A stretch of 8,724 nt of DNA from JBOIBN01 sp050739575 (GTDB taxonomy: Bacteria > Pseudomonadota > Gammaproteobacteria > JAKDMP01): positions 1-8,724 of the forward strand of contig JBOIBN010000083.1 of NCBI GenBank assembly GCA_050739575.1, read 5' to 3'. The notes under the pieces were generated by a model. That model worked only from the letters and a program-made list of their open reading frames with translations. It made no database searches and was not told where the DNA came from. Every line of letters starts with the position of its first letter. Positions within the stretch are counted from its first letter, which is position 1. The position numbers and the translations under genes were made by a program. Shown here piece after piece: positions 1 to 5,677 of this stretch.

Positions 1-35
1 GGATCAGTCGCACCCGTCGGGCGTCTTTTCTTTTC

Positions 36-69
36 GTCTCTTTTCTTTGGACGAGCAAAGAAAAGAGAC
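36..69. repeat. Perfect 14-bp inverted repeat, intergenic
   Basis: GTCTCTTTTCTTTG at 36-49 is followed by a six-base spacer and its exact reverse complement at 56-69. The stem is purine on one side and pyrimidine on the other, and would form a strong hairpin in RNA from either strand. No uridine run follows on either strand, so it is not a standard intrinsic terminator. It lies about 115 bases beyond the stop of the leftward nrdJ gene. Similar TTTCTTTG-spacer-CAAAGAAA palindromes are familiar as intergenic repeats in proteobacterial genomes (from memory, not checked). Confidence 0.7.
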
Positions 70-131
70 CCCGCCGGGAGGGCGCAGCGCTTGAAAAGCG
101 TCGCAGCGTAATGAACAAGACGAGGAATTAA

Positions 132-167
132 CCCCTCACCCCATCCCTCTCCCCTCGGGGGCGAGGG
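132..167. repeat. C-rich intergenic repeat with G/C hairpin
   Basis: A pyrimidine-rich tract (CCCCTCACCCCATCCCTC at 132-149) runs into a hairpin. CCCTCTCCCC at 145-154 pairs with GGGGCGAGGG at 158-167 around a three-base loop, with one mismatch. It resembles the CCCTCACCCC...CTCTCCC intergenic repeats seen across proteobacteria. It starts 17-20 bases past the nrdJ stop and could slow or stop leftward transcription, but there is no U tract on that strand. I see no gene in bases 1-183. Confidence 0.5.
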
Positions 168-183
168 AATAAGAAGAAGATGA

Positions 184-3100
184 CTACCATTTTCCATAGT
201 AGCCTTCCTTCAAGGCGTCATATAAATTCGCTGCGGTGTGTACCTCGCCGTCGTATTCGATTTCCTCGTCGCCCTTCGCTTCCACCACCGTGCCGTCGTC
301 GAGCGTGAAGCGGTAGGTGGTGTTCTTGAGATCGCGCTCCTTGACCAGCACGCCCTGGAACGCCTCCGGGTTGAAGCGGAAGGTGGTGCAGCCCTTGAGT
401 CCCTGCTTCCAGGCATAGACGTAGATGTTCTTGAAGTCCTCGTAGGGGTATTCGGTGGGGACGTTCGCGGTTTTCGAGATGGAGGAATCCACCCACTTCT
501 GCGCCGCGGCCTGGATGTCCACGTGTTCATTCGGCGAGATGTCCTCGGCGGTGATGAAGTACTCCGGCAACTGGTGGTCGGGGTCGGAAGCATCCGAGAC
601 GGCCTCGCCGTCCACGAGATGACGGTAGGCGAGCAGTTCGAAGGAGAACACGTCCACTTTTTCCTTGCTCTTCTTGCCTTCGCGGATGACGTTCCTGAAG
701 TAATGGTGCGCGAAGGATGGTTCGATCCCGTTCGAGGCGTTGTTCGCGAGCGACAGCGAGATGGTGCCGGTCGGCGCGATGGAGCTGTGATGCGTGAAGC
801 GCGCGCCGCGTTCGGCGAGCGCGTCCGCGAGTTCCGGATCGACCTCGGCGACCTGGCGCATGTAGCGGCTGTAACGCGCCCAAAGCTGCTTGCCGGCAAG
901 CGTGTCGCCGGCCTTCACGCCGTCGGCCGCCAGCTCCGGACATTTGCGGATCATCTCGGGCGTCACTTCGAATTCTTCGTCCATGATCGGCGCCGCGCCC
1001 TTTTCCTCGGCGAGCGCAAGCCCTTCGCGCCAGCCGGCGAGCGCCATTTCGCGCGCGACGGCTTCGGTGAATTCGACCGACTCGGGGCTGCCGTACTTCA
1101 TGCGCAGCATGGTGAGCGTGGAGCCGAGGCCGAGGAAGCCCATGCCGTGACGGCGCTTGCGCAATATTTCGTTGCGCTGCTGTTCCAGCGGCAGACCGTT
1201 GATCTCGACCACGTTGTCGAGCATGCGCGTGAACACGGCGACGACTTCGCGGTATTCGTCCCAGTCGAAGCGCGCCTTGTCGGTAAACGGATCGTGCGCG
1301 AAGCTTGTGAGATTCACCGATCCGAGCAAACACGAACCATATTGCGGAAGCGGTTGCTCACCACAGTTCGCTGTCACCAGTCCGTTGAATATGAGCGTGT
1401 GATGATCCGGCTGCGTCGTATCGAAGACCGCTTCGCGCCCGATGTGTGTAATCTCGACAATCTTTGTCGTAAAGCTGTTCTTCCCGCTGCGTGATCTGTC
1501 TTTCGCCCATCCCCGGTATTTCTCGTTCTTGTAATCAAGCAGGAAGCCGATCTCGCGCATGAAGATGTCGCGCGATTCGCTGCCGATAATGAGTTCGTAG
1601 TCGGCCTTGCAGTTGTACTCGCGAGTGCCGCCCTTGCCGTCCGGCAATGTACGTTTGCCCGCTTTGCGCCGTTTGAGGATGCGGCAGAAAATGCCGAAGT
1701 TCGCCAGCAGCATCTGAACGTCTTTAAGCAGGCTCGGTTCGCTCGAAGCGAGCCGAATCGTGCAATAGGCATGCTTGTCGTCGCGCTGCACCGTGCCGTC
1801 GGCCTGAAACAAGGCGCGCAGATAGCCTTTGACGCAGGCCTCGTTGCCGCGCCACACGACCTCCGGCACGGCGAGCTTGCTCTTGCGGGTGAAACCGTAG
1901 TGTTCGAGCACGCGCGCGAGCAGCACCGAACGGATAAAGACATGATTGCGGTCGGGCACGGCAACCGGCGCGCATTCGTAGTTTCGGACATTTTCGGAAA
2001 CGCCGGCGATCAGCGTGTTGACGTAAACCGCCATGCGGTCGGCGAGCCTGCGCTCCTCGTTCCAGAAGTTGACGATCACCGCTTCCTGACCCTTGCCGCG
2101 GTTGGTGAAGTGGCCGTCGCCGGTGATCAGGCCCAGCAGGGTTCCGAGTTCCGCGCTGCCTTCGCGGCCGAACTGCCCTTTGCCGGACTGGACCAGGAGT
2201 TCGTCGCCGGGCTCGAGTTCGCGGAGCTTCAGTTTGCCGCGTCGCGTAAAGAATTCGTGCCAGTCGGTCGCCTTGATTTCGTAGCCGTCGGCCGTGCATA
2301 CCTTGTACACGTCGGCCTCGCGCGCCGTCATGAACGCAGGCTTTGCCGGACGCACTTCGGTGCCGCGCTCGCCGGTGCCGAGGATGCGCTTGTCGGCGGT
2401 GACTTCCAGCGGCAGGCCGCGCTCGTAAAGTTCGCCGATCGGAACGAGTCCGTACTGGGTGGCGAGGCGCGTATCGGCTGTGACACACGGGTTGGTCGCG
2501 CGGATGTTCTCGCAGAACCAGTTGTTGTTCATTTCGTTGACGCGGTCGATCAGCACAAAGCCGGGCTCGGCGTAGTCGTAGGTCGAGGCCATGATGAGAT
2601 CCCACAAGCGGCGCGCCTTGATGTGCTTGTAGATCCGGCAGGCCACGAGGCCGTCGTCGTTGACGATGTAGCCCTTGTCGTGGTTCGGCCACTCGCGCCA
2701 CAGCACCTTCACGGGATCGGCGGGATCTATCCCGTCGGCCTCGGCCTCGCGCTGATCGAGCGGAAAGGCAAGCGGCCAGTCGGCGTCCTCTTGCACCGCT
2801 TCCATGAAGGCTTCGGTCACGAGCAGCGACAGATTGAATTGACGCAGGCGCCCGTCTTCGCGCTTGGCGCGAATGAATTCGACCACGTCGGGATGACCGA
2901 CGTCGAAGGTGCCCATCTGCGCGCCGCGCCGTCCGCCGGCGGAGGACACCGTGAAGCACATCTTGTCGTAGATGTCCATGAAGGACAGCGGCCCCGAAGT
3001 GTAGGCGCCGGCTCCGGCGACGTAGGCGCCGCGCGGACGCAGCGTGGAGAATTCATAGCCGATGCCGCAATTGTGAATGACGGCTAATCCGCCGTTACCC

Positions 3101-4776
3101 GCCAGGTAATTGTTGTGCTTCTCGACGGCGAAGTCGTAAAAGGTTTCGGGCAGGGGAAGATTACGACGAATGGATTGGATCGGGCGCAGCGTTCGCGCGA
3201 AGGCAATCAGTGCATCAAGATGCGGGAAGCGCACCGCCCAGCGATCGAGCCAAATTCGGCTGACAACATCGCGTCTGTGATATCCATGATAAAAACCCAG
3301 TGTTTGTTTTTCCTCGTGGGACAAGGAATTCATGGACCGAATCAAAACGTCGCGTAGCACCGCAGGCAGACGATATTGATCGTATTGCCCCGATTGGCTC
3401 GCATGTTCCAGAATGCGACGGCGCTTTCCCGGATCGGCCATATATCCGGCCACCGCGGCCAGGAAACCCGAATCGCAAATCTTGAGCATGGCGCCACCGC
3501 TGTCGCGAACTTCATGCCCATTCAACATGTGGTTGCGCGGCTTGCGATGGGTAATAGCCCCATGCACACCGAAAAGACCCAGGATCGACTTGATCTCTTC
3601 GGCAAAACCGTGATTCTGGGTTGCCAAAGTCGCGCTGCCGTATTCTTGGCTAACCGTGCCGTCCGTATCCAGCAGGCCGGCCAGAAAAGGCAGGAAATGC
3701 CTTTCCGGATGAGTCCTGATCCATGCCGGAACGTGAAGGCGGGTCGTTTTTTTGCCGATTTGGCGGTCGATTAATTCGGCAGCCCGGTTGGCGTCGAAAC
3801 TCGCAACCGCATAGTCCCATACCGGCGTTCCGTTTGCCGTTTGTGCTGACACTACCTGCGCTCTGGAACCGCAAAAGGCGGTAAAAAAAGCCGCGTAGCG
3901 TTCCACGACTTCCTTTTCGGCAGCCCGGATCTTGAACACGAGACGCATTCCCATCGCCCGAGCACGCTCGGCCCAGACCGTTCTGCCCGGTTTGTAGTTA
4001 AAGCGCTTTTCATAGGCGCTGCCATCGCCCAGGTGAGCACCCGCGAACCAGGCCGCCATTGCATTCTTTGCGCCCGCTTGCCACGGCAACTGATAATGTA
4101 CCAGCGCATCGGCGATCTGAACTTCGTCTGCGCGCACGTAGACGAGATTTTCATCCCGGTGTACGAGAACGGGGTGCTTGATCGACGTTTTGAGTGAAAC
4201 GCCGTTGGAGACAAGCTCAATATTTTCCCCGCGCGGCACCTGCGTGGTCATGTGACGCAGAATGGGGCGCATCTCGAACGTGCCGTTGTCGCGGTCGTAA
4301 CACAGGATGCGCGCGTGGCGTTCGGCTACCGCCCGGTCCGCCGTGACCAATCCGCGCTCGGTGCGCACCCAGGTACCCGGCGCGACGCAACCCGCCTTGA
4401 GCGTAAGCCCCGCTTCGTGGACCTTCTGCAGGATGTCGTTCATGGAATCGCGGATGGTGCCCGAGACCGTGCAGTTGATGGTCGAGGTCGCGGGCTTGTA
4501 TTCCCAAGCGCCGGCGTTGGAGGTGACGCGCCCGGCCGGAATCGCACCGTGACGCAGCGCCCACAGAAAGCGTTCGTACCAGTGCTCGCGCTTCGCCGGT
4601 TCTTCGACTTCGGCCAGCGCGCGCGCCACCCGCTTCCAAGTGTCGTCCATCGTCCCGTCGAGGACCGTGCCGTCCTTGGCCTTGAGCCGGTACTTCTTGT
4701 CCCAGATGTCGTCGGAGGCCGGCTGGATGGGGATATCGGTCGCGGGCTGCACCTGGTGTCGGCGTGCGATGGTCAT
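184..4776 (-). CDS. nrdJ: Adenosylcobalamin-dependent ribonucleotide reductase with two inteins
   Basis: Class II (B12-dependent) reductase that makes deoxyribonucleotides in the cytoplasm using a cobalamin-generated thiyl radical. The precursor is 1530 aa; removing inteins at residues 130-569 and 764-1137 leaves 716 aa. Visible core: Cys102 in TINCTVSG (first redox cysteine); CGIGYEFSTLRPRG after intein 1; NP-C-GE with the radical cysteine (precursor Cys1138, mature 324); SCLLGSVNL with the second redox cysteine (precursor 1149, mature 335); and APTGTIS, the phosphate-binding loop. The 11-residue spacing between the last two cysteines fits class II enzymes. The ATG at 4774-4776 is chosen because GAGGA lies 7 bases upstream, and because the farther in-frame TTG is itself the promoter -35 box. 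No stop or frameshift breaks the frame. The C-terminus (…EGYYGKW) lacks the usual redox cysteine pair, as in NrdJa proteins that work with a separate NrdJb; no such gene is in the window. Confidence 0.95.
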   Translation of the reverse strand: MTIARRHQVQPATDIPIQPASDDIWDKKYRLKAKDGTVLDGTMDDTWKRVARALAEVEEPAKREHWYERFLWALRHGAIPAGRVTSNAGAWEYKPATSTINCTVSGTIRDSMNDILQKVHEAGLTLKAGCVAPGTWVRTERGLVTADRAVAERHARILCYDRDNGTFEMRPILRHMTTQVPRGENIELVSNGVSLKTSIKHPVLVHRDENLVYVRADEVQIADALVHYQLPWQAGAKNAMAAWFAGAHLGDGSAYEKRFNYKPGRTVWAERARAMGMRLVFKIRAAEKEVVERYAAFFTAFCGSRAQVVSAQTANGTPVWDYAVASFDANRAAELIDRQIGKKTTRLHVPAWIRTHPERHFLPFLAGLLDTDGTVSQEYGSATLATQNHGFAEEIKSILGLFGVHGAITHRKPRNHMLNGHEVRDSGGAMLKICDSGFLAAVAGYMADPGKRRRILEHASQSGQYDQYRLPAVLRDVLIRSMNSLSHEEKQTLGFYHGYHRRDVVSRIWLDRWAVRFPHLDALIAFARTLRPIQSIRRNLPLPETFYDFAVEKHNNYLAGNGGLAVIHNCGIGYEFSTLRPRGAYVAGAGAYTSGPLSFMDIYDKMCFTVSSAGGRRGAQMGTFDVGHPDVVEFIRAKREDGRLRQFNLSLLVTEAFMEAVQEDADWPLAFPLDQREAEADGIDPADPVKVLWREWPNHDKGYIVNDDGLVACRIYKHIKARRLWDLIMASTYDYAEPGFVLIDRVNEMNNNWFCENIRATNPCVTADTRLATQYGLVPIGELYERGLPLEVTADKRILGTGERGTEVRPAKPAFMTAREADVYKVCTADGYEIKATDWHEFFTRRGKLKLRELEPGDELLVQSGKGQFGREGSAELGTLLGLITGDGHFTNRGKGQEAVIVNFWNEERRLADRMAVYVNTLIAGVSENVRNYECAPVAVPDRNHVFIRSVLLARVLEHYGFTRKSKLAVPEVVWRGNEACVKGYLRALFQADGTVQRDDKHAYCTIRLASSEPSLLKDVQMLLANFGIFCRILKRRKAGKRTLPDGKGGTREYNCKADYELIIGSESRDIFMREIGFLLDYKNEKYRGWAKDRSRSGKNSFTTKIVEITHIGREAVFDTTQPDHHTLIFNGLVTANCGEQPLPQYGSCLLGSVNLTSFAHDPFTDKARFDWDEYREVVAVFTRMLDNVVEINGLPLEQQRNEILRKRRHGMGFLGLGSTLTMLRMKYGSPESVEFTEAVAREMALAGWREGLALAEEKGAAPIMDEEFEVTPEMIRKCPELAADGVKAGDTLAGKQLWARYSRYMRQVAEVDPELADALAERGARFTHHSSIAPTGTISLSLANNASNGIEPSFAHHYFRNVIREGKKSKEKVDVFSFELLAYRHLVDGEAVSDASDPDHQLPEYFITAEDISPNEHVDIQAAAQKWVDSSISKTANVPTEYPYEDFKNIYVYAWKQGLKGCTTFRFNPEAFQGVLVKERDLKNTTYRFTLDDGTVVEAKGDEEIEYDGEVHTAANLYDALKEGYYGKW
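1366..2487 (-). mobile_element. Intein 2 of NrdJ (374 aa, at the catalytic cysteine)
   Basis: Precursor residues 764-1137, inserted inside NP|CGEQPL so that the host radical cysteine (Cys1138) is the +1 splicing nucleophile. Block A is CVTADTRLATQYGLVPIGEL. Block B is GYEIKATDWHEFFT with Thr837/His840. The endonuclease motifs are LGLITGDG (Asp887) and LRALFQADG (Asp993), both with the catalytic Asp. Block F is VFDTTQPDHHTLIFNG with His1125/His1126. Block G ends LVTAN: the penultimate residue is Ala1136 instead of the usual His, while the terminal Asn1137 is kept. The frame is intact, and the host enzyme could not work without excision, so splicing is inferred to occur. Its GC content is intermediate between intein 1 and the exteins in the stretches counted. 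Confidence 0.93.
3070..4389 (-). mobile_element. Intein 1 of NrdJ (440 aa, LAGLIDADG endonuclease)
   Basis: Precursor residues 130-569, between LKAG and CGIGYEFS of the host enzyme. Block A begins CVAPGTWV with Cys130 as the splicing nucleophile. Block B is SLKTSIKHPVLV with the TxxH pair Thr197/His201. Block F is FYDFAVEKHNNYLAG. Block G ends VIHN, followed by Cys570 as the +1 residue. Two endonuclease motifs are present: FAGAHLGDG (Asp251) and LAGLLDTDG (Asp372), both keeping the catalytic aspartate, so cutting and homing may still be active. Everything needed for splicing is visible. Parts of it (for example 3241-3360) are near 48% GC by hand count, against about 65% in sampled extein stretches, which suggests later arrival from another genome. 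Boundaries come from the conserved Cys and Asn-Cys junctions and host-family continuity. Confidence 0.93.
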
Positions 4777-4843
4777 GCTGTTTTCCTCTTTCTGCCCACG
4801 GCTCGCGGACGGAGCGCATAAGGGTCTGTGGTCTAAATCGCCG

Positions 4844-4859
4844 AGCCCAACATATGGGG
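4844..4859 (-). promoter_or_regulatory. NrdR-box-like operator, proximal
   Basis: Read on the minus strand the site is GCCCCATATGTTGGGC. Compared with the known NrdR consensus acaCwAtATaTwGtgt it keeps the core C....ATAT.TTG.G and dyad symmetry, with C/G replacing the outer A/T bases. It lies 12 bases downstream of the -10 hexamer, over the expected transcription start (+5 to +20), a position that fits repression. NrdR is the usual repressor of ribonucleotide reductase genes, so the match and the gene agree. Assignment is by pattern only. Confidence 0.6.
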
Positions 4860-4870
4860 CCCGAACCCGT

Positions 4871-4899
4871 AGGATAGGCAGCCGGATCGAGGCTGTCAA
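4871..4899 (-). promoter_or_regulatory. Sigma-70 promoter of nrdJ
   Basis: On the minus strand a perfect TTGACA (-35, 4894-4899) is followed by 17 bases and TATCCT (-10, 4871-4876). Directly upstream of the -35 lies an A/T-rich block (about 4902-4937) with A and T runs that could act as an UP element for polymerase alpha subunits. Transcription would start near 4864, giving a leader of about 88 bases. The only longer in-frame start for NrdJ is the TTG of this -35 box, which supports the downstream ATG as the real start. Confidence 0.75.
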
Positions 4900-4991
4900 G
4901 CCATAATTTAACTAATTGTTTTTTATGTAATTTATTCGCCTGGCTGGGTTCGGCGCCAGCTCGGACGTGATTGCGGCTCGAGACCGGTCGA

Positions 4992-5007
4992 GCACAACAT
5001 ATTGTAC
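4992..5007 (-). promoter_or_regulatory. NrdR-box-like operator, distal
   Basis: Read on the minus strand the site is GTACAATATGTTGTGC. It matches the NrdR consensus acaCwAtATaTwGtgt at 12 of 16 positions, including the strongly conserved inner ones, and is the better of the two boxes. Its centre is 148 bases from the proximal box, near 14 helical turns but farther apart than the usual paired boxes. It sits about 93 bases upstream of the nrdJ -35 and about 32 bases upstream of the hsp20 -35, so which gene it serves is not certain. Confidence 0.55.
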
Positions 5008-5038
5008 GGCCTGGGGGGCCTGCGCGGGCCGGTTTCGA

Positions 5039-5066
5039 CTTGAAACGCAGCACGCCGCCCCCATTT
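5039..5066 (+). promoter_or_regulatory. Sigma-32 (RpoH) heat-shock promoter of hsp20
   Basis: CTTGAAA at 5039-5045, a 13-base spacer, then CCCCATTT at 5059-5066 match the known heat-shock consensus CTTGAAA-N11-16-CCCCATnT at every defined base. Transcription should start near 5073, about 47 bases before the hsp20 ATG. The gene directly downstream is a small heat-shock protein, as expected for an RpoH target. Confidence 0.88.
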
Positions 5067-5076
5067 TCAAACCATC

Positions 5077-5090
5077 GGCCCGTACGGGCC
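5077..5090. repeat. 14-bp perfect palindrome in hsp20 leader
   Basis: GGCCCGTACGGGCC is fully self-complementary. In the hsp20 mRNA it would fold as a five-base-pair stem with a GUAC loop close to the 5' end. It may protect the transcript end, bind a protein, or form part of a leader fold. It does not pair with the ribosome site. Confidence 0.5.
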
Positions 5091-5119
5091 CGCAACATGC
5101 TCAAAGAGGAGACATCATC

Positions 5120-5554
5120 ATGCCTGCAATGCAAATCTACCGCCCCTGGGGACTGCTCGGCGAGTTCCAGCGGGAAATCGGTCAACTGTTCGACAATCGC
5201 AACGATGCGAGCGTAGTCACCAACGACTGGGTGCCCGCGGTGGACGTGCGCGAAGACGAGAACCGCTTCGTCATCCATGCGGATCTTCCGGGCGTGGACC
5301 CGAAGGACATCGACGTGACGATGGAGAACGGCATGCTCACCATCCGCGGTCAGCGTGAGGAAAAGAAGGACACGAGCGGTAACGGCTGGCACCGCGTCGA
5401 GCGGGTGAGCGGCAGCTTCTATCGCCGCTTCAGTTTGCCCGACACGGCGGATGCCGATCAGATCAACGCCACAACCAACAACGGCGTGCTCGAGGTGACG
5501 ATCCCCAAGCATGCTCGGGTAAAACCGCGCAAGATCAGCGTAAACAACGGCTAA
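5120..5554 (+). CDS. Small heat-shock protein, Hsp20/alpha-crystallin family
   Basis: 144-residue cytoplasmic holdase that binds unfolding proteins without ATP and hands them to DnaK/ClpB-type machines (family knowledge). A short N-terminal arm (1-34) precedes an alpha-crystallin domain at about 36-130, with VDVREDENRFVIHADLPGVD, the YRRFSLP strand (101-107) and the family signature GVLEVTIPK (122-130). The C-terminal tail keeps an IxV motif, Ile139-Ser-Val141, used for oligomer assembly. The ATG at 5120 is chosen because AAAGAGGAGA ends 7 bases upstream and the family N-terminus begins here; an in-frame extension reaching back to 4967 would cross the heat-shock promoter. A sigma-32 promoter precedes it. 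A stress protease follows after 123 bases. Length is normal for bacterial Hsp20. Confidence 0.95.
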   Translation: MPAMQIYRPWGLLGEFQREIGQLFDNRNDASVVTNDWVPAVDVREDENRFVIHADLPGVDPKDIDVTMENGMLTIRGQREEKKDTSGNGWHRVERVSGSFYRRFSLPDTADADQINATTNNGVLEVTIPKHARVKPRKISVNNG

Positions 5555-5565
5555 TGCTGTGGCCG

Positions 5566-5605
5566 GACCGACGGCCTCGGGAACTTTCCTCCGGGGCCGC
5601 CGGTC
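5566..5605 (+). terminator. G/C hairpin after hsp20, imperfect terminator
   Basis: GACCGACGGCCTCGG (5566-5580) pairs with CCGGGGCCGCCGGTC (5591-5605) around a 10-base loop, with one mismatch and one wobble pair. It begins 12 bases after the hsp20 stop. No T run follows (GCAATTGAC), so termination may be weak or it may instead stabilise the mRNA end. It overlaps the candidate sigma-E promoter of the next gene. Confidence 0.5.
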
Positions 5606-5608
5606 GCA
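5580..5608 (+). promoter_or_regulatory. Candidate sigma-E (RpoE) promoter of the DegQ-type protease
   Basis: GGAACTT at 5580-5586, a 16-base spacer, then GTCGCA at 5603-5608 fit the extracytoplasmic sigma-E pattern GGAACTT-N15/16-GTCnnA known from E. coli degP. The start would be near 5615, giving a leader of about 63 bases. A TTGACA at 5610-5615 follows but has no good -10 at 17 bases (AAGCTT), so a sigma-70 promoter there is weaker. The match is by eye. Confidence 0.5.
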
Positions 5609-5677
5609 ATTGACAGAGTGCGTGAGTGCATAAAGCTTCCACGACTTTATTTTCACCTGACTATGCTGAGGAGCGTC

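Larger units (their letters stand above)
4777..5119. other. Divergent nrdJ / hsp20 control region
   Basis: This 343-base stretch has no gene. It holds the nrdJ leader and ribosome site (GAGGA at 4784-4788, minus strand), an NrdR-like box, the nrdJ promoter, an AT-rich block at about 4902-4937, a second NrdR-like box, the hsp20 heat-shock promoter, a short palindrome, and the hsp20 ribosome site (AAAGAGGAGA at 5103-5112). The nrdJ leader from the predicted start near 4864 is only about 88 bases long, too short for a cobalamin riboswitch. Confidence 0.8.

Noticed and set aside
1..183. Intrinsic terminator for nrdJ
   Set aside because: Hairpins exist at 36-69 and 145-167 but neither is followed by a U run on the minus strand.
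238..1494. Long plus-strand open frame antisense to the NrdJ C-terminal region
   Set aside because: It lies wholly opposite a well-conserved coding region, shows no recognisable domain, and is a product of GC-rich third positions. The same holds for 1771-3087 on the plus strand.
4777..4864. Cobalamin riboswitch in the nrdJ leader
   Set aside because: The predicted leader is about 88 bases, too short for the roughly 200-base B12 aptamer, and no B12-box-like sequence was seen.
4777..4899. NrdJ start at the in-frame TTG (4899), adding 41 residues
   Set aside because: That TTG is the promoter -35 hexamer and so lies upstream of the transcript; the ATG at 4776 has a good ribosome site and the family-like N-terminus.
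4217..5656. 479-residue minus-strand open frame across intein 1, the nrdJ start and hsp20
   Set aside because: It overlaps nrdJ out of frame and hsp20 antisense, crosses two promoters, and reads as a low-complexity Arg-rich shadow.
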